This document shows positions 13,772 to 22,186 of a DNA stretch of 31,146 bases, piece by piece. The notes under the pieces are model-generated. The model ran no database searches. It was not told where the DNA came from and saw nothing but the letters and a program-made list of their open reading frames with translations. Source of the stretch: an uncultured Duganella sp. (GTDB lineage Bacteria; Pseudomonadota; Gammaproteobacteria; Burkholderiales; Burkholderiaceae); assembly GCA_946482635.1 (NCBI GenBank), contig CAMLSG010000039.1, forward strand, positions 1 to 31,146. The letters run 5' to 3'. How positions within the stretch are numbered: position 1 is the stretch's first letter; every line of letters starts with the position of its first letter. The position numbers were made by a program, and so were the translations under genes.

Positions 13772-15295
13772 ATGGAGCATCTTCTCAGCCAATTGCTGTC
13801 CAGCCTGAAAGGCATGTGGAAGCACCGCTGGGCCGGGTTCAGCGTGGCTTGGCTGGTCGTGCTGGCGGGCTGGGCCAAGGTCTATTCCCTGCCCAATGAA
13901 TACCAGAGCACGGCACGGGTATTCGTCGACACGCAAAGCGTCCTGAAGCCGCTGATGGTGGGCATGACCAGCATGCCCAACGTCGAACAGCAAGTGGCCA
14001 TCATGAGCAGGACCCTCCTCAGCCGTCCCAATATCGACCGCGTGCTGCGCATGGTCGACCTGGACGTGCGGACCGTGACGGCACGCGAGCATGACGCGAT
14101 GGTCGACGACATGCTGAAGCGCATCCACATCAACGGTACCGGTACTTACGATATTTACACCATCAGCTACATGCAATCGGACCCGCGCCAGGTGCGCGAC
14201 GTGGTGCAGGCCCTGCTGTCGATCTTCGTTGAAGGCAGCTTCAAAGGGAAAAAAGGCGATTCGGAGAAAGCGGTTCAGTTCATCGACGAGCAGATCAGGA
14301 ATTATGAGGACCGCCTGCTTGCGGCAGAGAACCAGGTCAAGGAATTTCGCTTAAAACATAACTACATCCTGCCGCGCGAGGGACAGGATTACGGCGGCAA
14401 GCTGCTGTCGGCCAGCGAAGCGCTGGCCAGCGCCCAACTCGAGCTGGCCGAGGCGGAACAGGCGCGCAAGGCCATTGAAGCGCAATTTGGCGGCGATGAA
14501 CCCCTGCTGGCTGCTGTCGGCGCGCCAGGCGATGCGTCCGAACTCGACTCGAGGATCAGTGCCCTGAACAAAAACCTCGACGCCTTGCGCATGCAATATA
14601 CCGACCAGCATCCCGATGTTGCCGCGGCCCTGCGCCTGGTCGCCCAGCTCGAAGAGAAGCGGCAGCAAGAGCGCCTGAAGCAGCCCGAACCAGGCGATAC
14701 AGCCCGCCAGTATAGCCCCTTGTTCCAGCAAATGAAGGTGGCACAGGCCGAGGCGGAAGCGCGGGTAGCGGCCCTGCACGCCCGTGTCGAGGCCATGCAG
14801 CGCCGCCAGTCGCAGTTGCAGGAACAGCGCAATGCGGTACCGGAGCTCGAGTCCCAGTTGGGCCAACTGACGCGCGACTACCAGGTCAACAAAGAGAACT
14901 ATGAAAAGCTGATTGCCCGCCGCGAGGCGGCCAAGCTGTCGGGGGAGTTGACAACGACCACAGAGATGATGAGCTTCAAGATCATCGATCCCCCCACCAT
15001 GCCGCTGCGCCCGATTGGTCCTAACCGCGCCCTCTACTACAGCGCAGTCCTCGCCGCCGGCCTGCTGGGCGGGGCCGCGGCCGCACTGGGCCTGGCGGAA
15101 TTGCGCCCTACGTTCCTGAGTCCTGCCGAGCTGCGGGCAAAGACCGGCCTGCGCGTCCTCGGCACCATTGGCATGAACTGGACCGACGATGAAAAACTGC
15201 GCCATGCACGCGACCGCCTGGGCTTCAGTGCCGGCAGCGCCTGCCTCTTGCTCGGCTATGGCGGCGTGATGGCCTTTACCCTGTTCTACCAGTAA
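13772..15295 (+). CDS. XrtA-system polysaccharide chain-length determinant
   Basis: A 507-residue inner-membrane co-polymerase of the Wzz/PCP family, of the type found with exosortase A (TIGR03007-like). The ATG at 13772 follows AGGGAGCG. The first membrane helix is at about 20-38, directly after MWKHRWAG. The periplasmic region starts with PNEYQSTARVFVDTQSVLKPLM and includes a long coiled coil (about 170-370, rich in Glu, Gln, Leu and Ala). The proline-rich PPTMPLRPIGPNR segment precedes the second membrane helix (about 421-445), and a further hydrophobic segment forms the extreme C-terminus. It sets exopolysaccharide chain length and works with the tyrosine autokinase encoded 11 bases downstream. 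A TATAAT lies upstream at 13731 but has no recognisable -35. Confidence 0.92.
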   Translation: MEHLLSQLLSSLKGMWKHRWAGFSVAWLVVLAGWAKVYSLPNEYQSTARVFVDTQSVLKPLMVGMTSMPNVEQQVAIMSRTLLSRPNIDRVLRMVDLDVRTVTAREHDAMVDDMLKRIHINGTGTYDIYTISYMQSDPRQVRDVVQALLSIFVEGSFKGKKGDSEKAVQFIDEQIRNYEDRLLAAENQVKEFRLKHNYILPREGQDYGGKLLSASEALASAQLELAEAEQARKAIEAQFGGDEPLLAAVGAPGDASELDSRISALNKNLDALRMQYTDQHPDVAAALRLVAQLEEKRQQERLKQPEPGDTARQYSPLFQQMKVAQAEAEARVAALHARVEAMQRRQSQLQEQRNAVPELESQLGQLTRDYQVNKENYEKLIARREAAKLSGELTTTTEMMSFKIIDPPTMPLRPIGPNRALYYSAVLAAGLLGGAAAALGLAELRPTFLSPAELRAKTGLRVLGTIGMNWTDDEKLRHARDRLGFSAGSACLLLGYGGVMAFTLFYQ

Positions 15296-15306
15296 ACGGA
15301 GCTCCC

Positions 15307-16071
15307 ATGCAATTGCCGCCCACTTTATTGGAAGTTGCCCCGCCTGCCGAAACGGGCTATGCCGACATCAACCTGGTCAGGATGCGGCAACGGGGCATGG
15401 TCACCCACGAGAGCGGCCGCACCTCGGTCGCCGAGGACTTCCGGATCGTCAAGCGCCACCTGCTGAACGATGCGCGCTGTACCGGGGCCAACGCTATCCC
15501 GCATGGCAACCTGGTGGTCGTCACCAGCGCCCTGCCTGGCGAGGGAAAGACGTACTGCGCCGTCAACCTGGCCATGAGTATCTCGATGGAAAAGGATGCC
15601 AGGGCGCTCTTGGTGGATGCGGACGTGGCACGCCCCTCGGTGCTGAAAGTGCTTGGCCTCCAGGCGGAACGTGGATTGATGGATGTGCTGCTGGACGGCA
15701 GCATCGAACTGTCGGACGTCATCCTGCGCACCAACGTCCCTTCCCTGAGCCTGCTTCCCTCCGGCCCGGCCAGCCGGCATGCGACCGAGCTCCTTGCCAG
15801 CCGCAACATGAGCCGCCTTCTCGAAGAACTGGCCAGCCGCTATCCTGACCGGATCATCGTGTTCGATTCGCCGCCCTTGCTCCTGACCACGGAGGCGAGC
15901 GTGTTGGTTTCGCAAATGGGACAGGTGGTCATGGTGGTTGAGGCCGAGACCACCACGCAGTCCGCGGTGCAAGCTGCGCTGCAGCGCATCGAGCATTGCC
16001 GGCACGTGAACCTGGTCTACAACAAGTCGCACGCGTTTCCCGGCGCCCAATATTACGGGTACTACGAATGA
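15307..16071 (+). CDS. XrtA-associated tyrosine autokinase
   Basis: A 254-residue cytoplasmic BY-kinase that partners the chain-length determinant. It has the Walker A motif SALPGEGKT (74-82, Lys81), Walker A' ALLVDAD (100-106, with Asp104 and Asp106), Walker B IIVFDSPP (183-190) and a C-terminal tyrosine cluster (Tyr249, 250, 252, 253) that would be autophosphorylated. The short N-terminal part with VAEDFRIVKRHLL is typical of this family. The ATG at 15307 follows CGGAGC, 11 bases after the chain-length gene. The stop overlaps the start of the methyltransferase gene (ATGA), indicating translational coupling. Phosphorylation cycling of the tyrosine tail is expected to control polymer export, by analogy with Wzc/CapB systems. 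Confidence 0.92.
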   Translation: MQLPPTLLEVAPPAETGYADINLVRMRQRGMVTHESGRTSVAEDFRIVKRHLLNDARCTGANAIPHGNLVVVTSALPGEGKTYCAVNLAMSISMEKDARALLVDADVARPSVLKVLGLQAERGLMDVLLDGSIELSDVILRTNVPSLSLLPSGPASRHATELLASRNMSRLLEELASRYPDRIIVFDSPPLLLTTEASVLVSQMGQVVMVVEAETTTQSAVQAALQRIEHCRHVNLVYNKSHAFPGAQYYGYYE

Positions 16072-16814
16072 TCGATGCCGCGGCCATTGGCGTGCTGCTC
16101 TTGTGCGCCTACATCTTGCATAAGGTGCGCAACATGCATCTGCTGGTGCATGCGATGAAGGACGACTCGCGGCAAGAGCATGCCTCGCTCTTCCGCCAGC
16201 TGGAAGCTTTGCAGGGTCTGTATATCAGCCTGGGACTGCAGCGCGCCTTGCCCTTGACGCGCGGCTGGGCAGCCTCGCCGGACTTCCTGCAGGAGCTGGC
16301 CGCGCATGCCCTTGACGAGAAGCCTTTGTGCGTCGTCGAATGCAGCAGTGGAACGTCGACCCTGGTGCTGGCGCGCTGCATGCAGATCAACGGCGCCGGC
16401 AAGGTGTACAGCCTGGAGCACGATCCCGCGTATGCCCGCCGCACCCGCCGGCAACTGGAGCTGCATGGGCTGGCTGAATGGGCGACCGTGCTCGACGCGC
16501 CCCTGTTGACGCAAACCTTCGGCGACAGCCAGCAGCCCTGGTACGATTGCAGCGGCCTGGCGACCGGCCAGGCCATTGAGATGGTCGTGATCGATGGACC
16601 GCCTCAGGCCACCAGCGAAGCTGCCCGCTATCCGGCAGGTCCCATTCTCTTCCCGCGCATGGCGCCCGGGGCGGCGATCTTCCTGGACGATGCCATGCGG
16701 CCCGGCGAACGCGCAGCCTTGCAGCGCTGGGCGGCCGAATTCCCGGAATTGGAGATCAGTTCACTTCCCTGCGAAAAAGGGGCCGCCATGCTGCGCTACC
16801 GGCCACGGATGTGA
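16068..16814 (+). CDS. Membrane-anchored SAM-dependent methyltransferase
   Basis: A 248-residue class I methyltransferase. The ATG at 16068 overlaps the stop of the kinase gene by 4 bases. The N-terminus is a single membrane helix (AAAIGVLLLCAYILH, about 4-18), followed by a short helical stalk and then the Rossmann domain. The SAM-binding motif is VVECSSGTSTLVLA, followed by the acidic YSLEHDP at strand 2, and VVIDGPP is the motif near the active site. This resembles the Methyltransf_24 group. The tail AAIFLDDAMRP fits a class I fold. The substrate is unknown. Coupling to the chain-length kinase suggests methylation of the polysaccharide or its lipid-linked precursor at the inner membrane. 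It converges with the glycosyltransferase gene, with 3 bases between stops. Confidence 0.87.
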   Translation: MIDAAAIGVLLLCAYILHKVRNMHLLVHAMKDDSRQEHASLFRQLEALQGLYISLGLQRALPLTRGWAASPDFLQELAAHALDEKPLCVVECSSGTSTLVLARCMQINGAGKVYSLEHDPAYARRTRRQLELHGLAEWATVLDAPLLTQTFGDSQQPWYDCSGLATGQAIEMVVIDGPPQATSEAARYPAGPILFPRMAPGAAIFLDDAMRPGERAALQRWAAEFPELEISSLPCEKGAAMLRYRPRM

Positions 16815-16817
16815 AGT

Positions 16818-17864
16818 TCATGCGGCGTTGGCAGGCAACAGCTCCCGATAGCAGCCGGCCACCTGGCTCGCTACACGCTGCCAGGTAAACTGTTCGACCA
16901 TAGACTGCACACTGGTGCGTTCCGGCGGCCGCGAGGCCAGGCTGACGATGGCCTCGCGCTGGCCCGCCCGGTCGTTCCAGGCGACTTTACGCAGTATCGC
17001 TTCCGCACCATTGAGTTGCAGGGCGCTGTCCTGCGTCATCACGACCGGCGTGCCGGCAGCCAGTGATTCGAGCACGGACAGGGGAAAGATTTCTCCCTGG
17101 CTTGGCAAGGCCACCACCGAGGCGGCAGCATAGGCACTGGCCAGGAGCGGGTCTTCGTGGTCCAGGGCACCGAGCCAGCGCGTCCACGGAGACTTCAAGA
17201 TGTTTTGCAGGTAGTCGTGGTCTTCACGCGCAACCGGGCCAATCATGACCAGGGGCAGCTCGCTGCCTTCCAGCGCCTGGGCCAGGCTAAGCTGGTTCTT
17301 GTAGGACGAAACTGCCCCCACTGCCAAGACAAATGGCCCGACAATGCCGGTGCGGTGGCGGAACAAGTCGCCCTTGGCGGTGAAGAACTGGCGGCTGATC
17401 CCATTGGGGAAGACGCGGATCTTCGCGCGATCGGTCAGGAACCCGTTGACGATCGCCTCCTTTTCCGCGTCACCAAGCGCAATCACGAGATCGGCGAGCT
17501 GCAGTGCGCGCTTGGTCTGCGCATAGCTGGTCTGCAGGTTGTACGAACAGATGCGTCCCGCAAGGCGGTCAGCCACCCTTGCGCGGAAGCCGGCGTTGCG
17601 GTTCCAGGTGGGAGACACCAAAGGCGACAGCACCACCGGCAGGCCCAGTTCCACTGCAGATTCCACCACACGGAAGTTCCCATTAAAAGCAGAGAAAACG
17701 TGTATCAGGTCGAAGTCGGTTAATCGCTGGCGCGCCGGGTCGACCAGTTCGGCCGAGAGCGAAGCATCCAGGTGGTTTAACGCCGATACCGTCTCGCGCA
17801 CCTGCACCTGCAGGCCGCCCTCACGCTGGAACAGCATGGGATACGACAGGATTCCGATGCGCAT
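16818..17864 (-). CDS. GT4-type glycosyltransferase
   Basis: A 348-residue GT-B glycosyltransferase (Glycos_transf_1/GT4 type), likely adding one sugar to the lipid-linked repeat unit. The ATG at 17864 follows GGGAGG; an earlier ATG at 17888 would overlap the flippase gene and is not favoured. The N-terminal half holds MRIGILSYP and the LIHVFSAFNGNF strand. The C-terminal donor domain shows AVGAVSSYKNQ and the E-x7-E motif EIFPLSVLE (Glu258, Glu266) followed by AAGTPVVMTQ. It is the last gene of a three-gene minus-strand operon (fusion glycosyltransferase, flippase, this gene) with gaps of 1 and 11 bases. Donor and acceptor sugars are unknown. Confidence 0.88.
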   Translation of the reverse strand: MRIGILSYPMLFQREGGLQVQVRETVSALNHLDASLSAELVDPARQRLTDFDLIHVFSAFNGNFRVVESAVELGLPVVLSPLVSPTWNRNAGFRARVADRLAGRICSYNLQTSYAQTKRALQLADLVIALGDAEKEAIVNGFLTDRAKIRVFPNGISRQFFTAKGDLFRHRTGIVGPFVLAVGAVSSYKNQLSLAQALEGSELPLVMIGPVAREDHDYLQNILKSPWTRWLGALDHEDPLLASAYAAASVVALPSQGEIFPLSVLESLAAGTPVVMTQDSALQLNGAEAILRKVAWNDRAGQREAIVSLASRPPERTSVQSMVEQFTWQRVASQVAGCYRELLPANAA

Positions 17865-17875
17865 AGCTTCCTCCC

Positions 17876-19300
17876 TTATTGCTGCCACGCCTCCCGGCGC
17901 AGGAAACTGGCCAGGGGATGCTGCTGCAGCCAGATTGCCAGTCCCCAGCCCAGCGCTCCCGCACCGGCGCCAGCCAATAGATGCACGGTGCCGGCCTCAT
18001 TGCGCACAGTCGCAAGGACCAGCATGCCTGGCAAGGTAGCCGCAGCGGTAGCCAGGGCGCTCTTGCGTACGGCCAGGAGCAGGCCTGCAAGCTCCAGTCC
18101 GTACAAGCTGCGAAGCGAGCGCAACACGAGCAGGCTGCGCAGGACCAGGCTAAGGGCAACAGCCGTTGCCAGCCAGGGCAATCCCGCCAATCCGGCCGGT
18201 ACCAGCAGCGCCACGCGGCCAAGGACCGCCAGCGCGTCGATCCTTGCCTGTTCTCCGATATGGCCGGTAGCGACCAGGAGGTAGCGCCCCATACTGAACA
18301 TGCTATACAGGGCGGCAGCACCGCACATGATCCGGATCAAAGGTACGCTGGCTAGCCACTGATCTCCGTACAGCAGCTGCACCAGCGGTCCTGCAAACAG
18401 TCCGGCGAACATGAAGAAGGGCCATGACAAGGCAGTGATGCAGCTGGCTGCCGAAACGTATGCCTGCAGGGGATCGCCGCCTTCGCGGGCCTGCCTTGCA
18501 AACAGCGGAAAAATTATCGGAGAAACGGCGCTGGTGACTGCCTGGTTAAAGAGCGAGAGCACAGATTGCGCCTTGCCAAGCAAGGCCACTTGCTCCGGCC
18601 CGAGCAATTTTCCCGCCACCAGTTCGGGCGCCACCACGCCAACTTCATCGATCGCATTTCCGCTGACCGCCAGCGCACCCGGCCGCACCAGGGCGCCAAC
18701 GCCGCGCCAGGCGGGACGCCAGGCCATCCCGGCGGGTTGCTGGGCGAACGCAGCAAGAAAGCCGGCCAGGGTAGCGGCAAGGCTGCCCCAGGCCAGGGCG
18801 CATGGTCCCAGGCCCGCTGCGGCCAGGGCAATCGTTGCCGCGCATTGCGTTCCGCTGTAAAAGACAGAGATACTCAACAGGGCACCGGCACGCATCTCGC
18901 GGCGCAACAGCGCGGTAACCTGCGAGGAAAACGGAACCAGCACGAAATTCAGCGACAGGATGCGCAAGACCGGGACCAACCCTGGCTGCCGATAGAAAGC
19001 GGCCAGCGGCCCCGCCAAAGCTGCCAGTAGCAACGCGAGTCCCCATCCCATTGCAATGGAAATGGCCAGCAAGGCGCGCTGTTCCTCGATCGACAAGACG
19101 CGCCGGGCCACCAGCAACTGGCCCGTACCCAGGTCGCGGAATACCTGTGCCAGGCCGGCCAGCACTGCGGCGATTGAATAGACGCCTATTTCTGCCGGCG
19201 ACAGGAGCCGCGCCAGAACGATTGAGGAAGCCAGGGCGAGCAAGGCTTGCAGGTATTTCTCCGCAAAGCCAAAGGCGAAATTGCGCACAATTCCGCGCAT
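17876..19300 (-). CDS. Polysaccharide flippase (Wzx / oligosaccharide translocase type)
   Basis: A 474-residue integral membrane protein of the MOP superfamily, predicted to flip lipid-linked repeat units across the inner membrane. The N-terminus MRGIVRNFAFGFAEKYLQALLALASSIVLARLLSPAEIGVYS is the typical opening, and 12 or more hydrophobic segments follow through to the C-terminus. The ATG at 19300 lies 1 base after the stop of the fusion glycosyltransferase (TGA-A-ATG), so translation is coupled. The stop is 11 bases before the GT4 gene. It indicates a Wzx/Wzy-like assembly route, consistent with the chain-length determinant on the other strand, although no Wzy polymerase is seen in the window. 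Confidence 0.9.
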   Translation of the reverse strand: MRGIVRNFAFGFAEKYLQALLALASSIVLARLLSPAEIGVYSIAAVLAGLAQVFRDLGTGQLLVARRVLSIEEQRALLAISIAMGWGLALLLAALAGPLAAFYRQPGLVPVLRILSLNFVLVPFSSQVTALLRREMRAGALLSISVFYSGTQCAATIALAAAGLGPCALAWGSLAATLAGFLAAFAQQPAGMAWRPAWRGVGALVRPGALAVSGNAIDEVGVVAPELVAGKLLGPEQVALLGKAQSVLSLFNQAVTSAVSPIIFPLFARQAREGGDPLQAYVSAASCITALSWPFFMFAGLFAGPLVQLLYGDQWLASVPLIRIMCGAAALYSMFSMGRYLLVATGHIGEQARIDALAVLGRVALLVPAGLAGLPWLATAVALSLVLRSLLVLRSLRSLYGLELAGLLLAVRKSALATAAATLPGMLVLATVRNEAGTVHLLAGAGAGALGWGLAIWLQQHPLASFLRREAWQQ

Positions 19301-19301
19301 T

Positions 19302-21383
19302 TCATGCCAACCCTGCGTAGAAAGCCTCGACTTGCGCACTAATCACTGGGACTGCATAGCGCGCCTCCACTTCGGCCCTGCCCTGCCGGCCCATTTCGGC
19401 ACGGCGTGCTGGATCGTCAAGCAATGCCGCGATTGCATCGACAGCATGGTCGATATCACCGGGCGTAAGCAGCAGCCCGCCTGCGCATCCCTGCAAGATG
19501 TCCTCGCTGCCCGGTACCCGTGTCGCCAGGGCTGGAACACCGCACGCCATTGCCTCGATCGTTGCAATGCCAAAGCCTTCCCGGCGGCTGACCAGCAGGT
19601 GCAGGTCCATGGCCGGCACGATCGATTCGACCTGGGCCTGGAACCCAGCGAAAATGACGCGCCGCGTCAAGCGCTGGCGCCGCACCAGGTCGCGCAGGCT
19701 CGACTCCATGGGTCCGGTCCCCACAAGGAGCAGTTTGAGGCGAGGCCTCGACCTGGCCAGGTGGGCGAAGATCGCCAGCAGTTCCTCGGGACGCTTCTGC
19801 GCCGACAAACGCCCGACGCTGCCAATCACTTCGTCGCTGTCGGCAATACCCCATTGGCGCCGCGCGGCCGCCCGCCGGCGCAAAGATGGCTGGAAGCGCC
19901 GCACGTCAACACAGTTCGGGATGACCGCGAGGCGCACATCGGCGGGCAGCCACTGGCGGTACAGCGCCAGGAAATGCTTCATCGCCGAATCGGAAACCGC
20001 ATACACGCCCCTCACCCCCGACATTGCACGTTGCAGCAGGCCGCGCTGCCATTCATTGAACTCCGTCAGGGGGAATGCATTGTGGACGCTGATGACGGCC
20101 GGCACGCCGCAGTGCTGTGCCAGCCACAGGGCGCTGGCGCCATAGGTGGTCCAACAGAATGCCACGTGCACGAGGTCCGGCCGCAGCTTGCGCAGTGCCG
20201 GGGCCGAAAACACCATCGCCCGCAAGCGGTTCAGGCGGCGCCATGGCCACTCTTCCAGCAGGGGCGGAACATTCAGGTCGGCCAGTTCGACGCATTCATC
20301 CTGCGCCGATTGGCGCCAGCGCTCATCGCCGGCGTAGCGAGGCGGCGCCAGCACGCAGTCGTAGCCAACCCCTTTCAGGAAGCGGGCCTCGTCCAGCATG
20401 CGAAGTTCCATACCGCCGAGCTCGCCAGAAAAACTGGTCAACAGGACACGCCGGCTGCCCGCACGCCTGCCTGCTGCCGCAGCCTCAGCAATATAGCCGC
20501 CAAGGTAAGCCAATTCCCACCTGCGCTGGAAAATGCGCTCCGGCTGCCGCAGCAGCATGGCCGCACCGAGGCCACACAGCTCCTCCACATATTTGCGCAA
20601 CATCCAGCGCGGCGCCCCAAACAACTCCGGAAACTGGCCCGGCCTGGTCAAACGGCACGCGCCCCGGCCATAGCGCCGGGCGCGCGCGATGACCCAAAGG
20701 GGCGTCAATTGCACCGGCCGGATGTGGTGGGCAACCCGCGCCGCAGGGCAAAACCAGGACTGGAATCCAGCCCCCTCGAGCAGGCGGGTAAAACTGACCT
20801 CTCCTCCCATCGCATACTCGCCTGCCGCGGGCCCGATCGATTCGTCGAAGCGGTAGCCGTGGCGGAAGACTTCACCGCGCACCGCCATATTGGCGCCCCA
20901 GACAAGTCCCGGATAGACCGGTCCCTCAGGCAGTTTGGGATCGGTCAGGCCATAGGTCAGGCCACAAGGGACCAGCCGCAGCAGCCACTCCGGCGGCGTC
21001 TCGCTCCAGTCGGGAACAATGCTGCCGCCGAATACCGCAAAGCCCTGGCGTTCGGTTGCGGCATCGGCGTAGCGCAGGAGCCAGTCACGCTCCGGCGTGG
21101 CGTCATCGTCGGTAAAGACGAACAGCCGTGTTTCGGGTCCCTTCAGGGCCAGTGCCAGGCCGTGGTTCAGGGCCGCGTTCTTGCCGCGCCTGGGTTCGTA
21201 AGCGTAGTGCAGCGGCAGGCGGCTCGCATAGGACAACAGCAATTCGCGCGTGCCGTCGTCGCTGCCGTTGTCCACCACCAGCAGCCGCCAGCCTTCCTCC
21301 GGGCTATGCAGCTGGGTGTACGCGTCAAGCACCTGGGGCAAGGTGCGCGCACCATTGAACGTCGCCATCAGCACAGTCAGCAT
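19302..21383 (-). CDS. GT2-GT4 fusion glycosyltransferase
   Basis: A 693-residue protein joining two glycosyltransferases. Residues 1 to about 300 are GT2/GT-A: MLTVLMATFNGARTL at the start, VVDNGSDDGT, GKNAALNHG, and the metal-binding FTDDDA (Asp92-94). From about 311 a GT-B/GT4 module begins afresh (RRVLLTSFSGELGGME), with NCVDVRRFQP, SVGRLSAQKRPEELL and the E-x7-E motif EGFGIATIE (Glu602, Glu610). The ATG at 21383 follows AGGGAGG; an upstream in-frame ATG has no such site. It is the first gene of the minus-strand eps operon. The fusion would let one polypeptide add two successive sugars. I see no stop or frame change at the junction, so it is a true fusion rather than a misread pair. Confidence 0.9.
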   Translation of the reverse strand: MLTVLMATFNGARTLPQVLDAYTQLHSPEEGWRLLVVDNGSDDGTRELLLSYASRLPLHYAYEPRRGKNAALNHGLALALKGPETRLFVFTDDDATPERDWLLRYADAATERQGFAVFGGSIVPDWSETPPEWLLRLVPCGLTYGLTDPKLPEGPVYPGLVWGANMAVRGEVFRHGYRFDESIGPAAGEYAMGGEVSFTRLLEGAGFQSWFCPAARVAHHIRPVQLTPLWVIARARRYGRGACRLTRPGQFPELFGAPRWMLRKYVEELCGLGAAMLLRQPERIFQRRWELAYLGGYIAEAAAAGRRAGSRRVLLTSFSGELGGMELRMLDEARFLKGVGYDCVLAPPRYAGDERWRQSAQDECVELADLNVPPLLEEWPWRRLNRLRAMVFSAPALRKLRPDLVHVAFCWTTYGASALWLAQHCGVPAVISVHNAFPLTEFNEWQRGLLQRAMSGVRGVYAVSDSAMKHFLALYRQWLPADVRLAVIPNCVDVRRFQPSLRRRAAARRQWGIADSDEVIGSVGRLSAQKRPEELLAIFAHLARSRPRLKLLLVGTGPMESSLRDLVRRQRLTRRVIFAGFQAQVESIVPAMDLHLLVSRREGFGIATIEAMACGVPALATRVPGSEDILQGCAGGLLLTPGDIDHAVDAIAALLDDPARRAEMGRQGRAEVEARYAVPVISAQVEAFYAGLA

Positions 21384-21481
21384 GATGTTTCCTCCCTGGA
21401 GGTCCCAGTCTATGCAAGGCGCCGGCACAGGCGCTTGCGCTAGCTCAAAGACCCGGCGCGAAGCTTTGCTGTAATGGCATC
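21384..21481. other. Divergent spacer between eps operon and GNAT-like gene
   Basis: A 98-base region that should hold promoters for the minus-strand glycosyltransferase operon and perhaps for the plus-strand GNAT/TPR pair. I find no convincing sigma-70 or sigma-54 promoter. A -24/-12 look-alike on the plus strand at 21423-21438 has 11 rather than 10 bases between GG and GC. Confidence 0.3.
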
Positions 21482-22186
21482 ATGCCCACGCACATTCTCC
21501 ATACCGTCTCGGAACTCGGCTTCGTCAATGCCGCCTGGTACGCCCTGGCGCGGGCATTGGGCTGCCTCGGGCTGCATATGTGGCGCTACCAGTTCGTGGC
21601 GCAGCGCGTCGCCGCCACTGCCGTGCGCAGCGTGCCTGGCAAGCTGGTAATGCGGCCGGTTTCAAGCATGGCCGACCTGCCGCCCCAGTATCCCCGGCCA
21701 CCCGGGATAGCGGCTGCGCGTTTCCGCCAGGGCGGCTGCAGCATCGCGGCCTGGAAAGGCGGCGACCTCGCCGCAATCCTGTGGTACCAGTTCGGGGCTT
21801 ACGAAGAAGATGAAGTGCGCGCGCGCTACTGCCTGCCCTCGCCCCGCTCCTGCTGGGATTACGACGTTTTTGTGCAGCCGCAGATGCGCCTGGGAACAGC
21901 CTTCTGCCGCCTTTGGGACGAGGCGCACCGGCAGATGCACGCGCGCGGGATCCAATGGACCTGCAGCCGGATATCCGCATTCAATCCGGGTTCGCTGCGG
22001 GCACACCGGCGCCTCGGCGCCGTCCCTCTCGGCAGCGCGACCTTCCTGGTAGCGGGCCAATGGCAACTGATGATTGCCAGCCGTCGCCCCTACATTCACC
22101 TCTCTGGCGGCCCCCATTCGCGGCCGCAGCTTGTATTCGATACCAGGCCGCTCGAACACGGAGAACAGCGATGCCAGCCTACCTGA
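21482..22186 (+). CDS. GNAT-like acyltransferase of the exopolysaccharide locus
   Basis: A 234-residue protein with a probable GNAT acyltransferase fold. In the second half, the strand CWDYDVFVQPQMRLGTAFCRLWDEAHRQMHARGI has the layout of the acyl-CoA pyrophosphate loop and following helix. NPGSLRAHRRLGAVPLGSATF is the typical late GNAT motif. The first ~60 residues are unassigned and contain a moderately hydrophobic stretch. The ATG at 21482 has no clear ribosome site, so the start is less certain. It overlaps the next gene (TPR protein) by 16 bases, so the pair is one transcript. It could modify a sugar or a protein of the exopolysaccharide system; the substrate is unknown. Confidence 0.75.
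   Translation: MPTHILHTVSELGFVNAAWYALARALGCLGLHMWRYQFVAQRVAATAVRSVPGKLVMRPVSSMADLPPQYPRPPGIAAARFRQGGCSIAAWKGGDLAAILWYQFGAYEEDEVRARYCLPSPRSCWDYDVFVQPQMRLGTAFCRLWDEAHRQMHARGIQWTCSRISAFNPGSLRAHRRLGAVPLGSATFLVAGQWQLMIASRRPYIHLSGGPHSRPQLVFDTRPLEHGEQRCQPT

Noticed and set aside
21423..21438. Sigma-54 look-alike before the GNAT-like gene (CGGCACAGGCGCTTGC region)
   Set aside because: The spacing between GG and GC is 11 bases and the first T of the -24 element is missing.
19281..21443. Very long open frame on the plus strand opposite the fusion glycosyltransferase
   Set aside because: It is an antisense shadow in GC-rich DNA: no ribosome site, no recognisable domain, and the minus-strand frame encodes two clear glycosyltransferase modules. 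The same applies to long antisense frames at 24-1370, 1891-3525, 10266-11876, 12962-14176, 23425-24216, 24423-25751 and 27220-29037.
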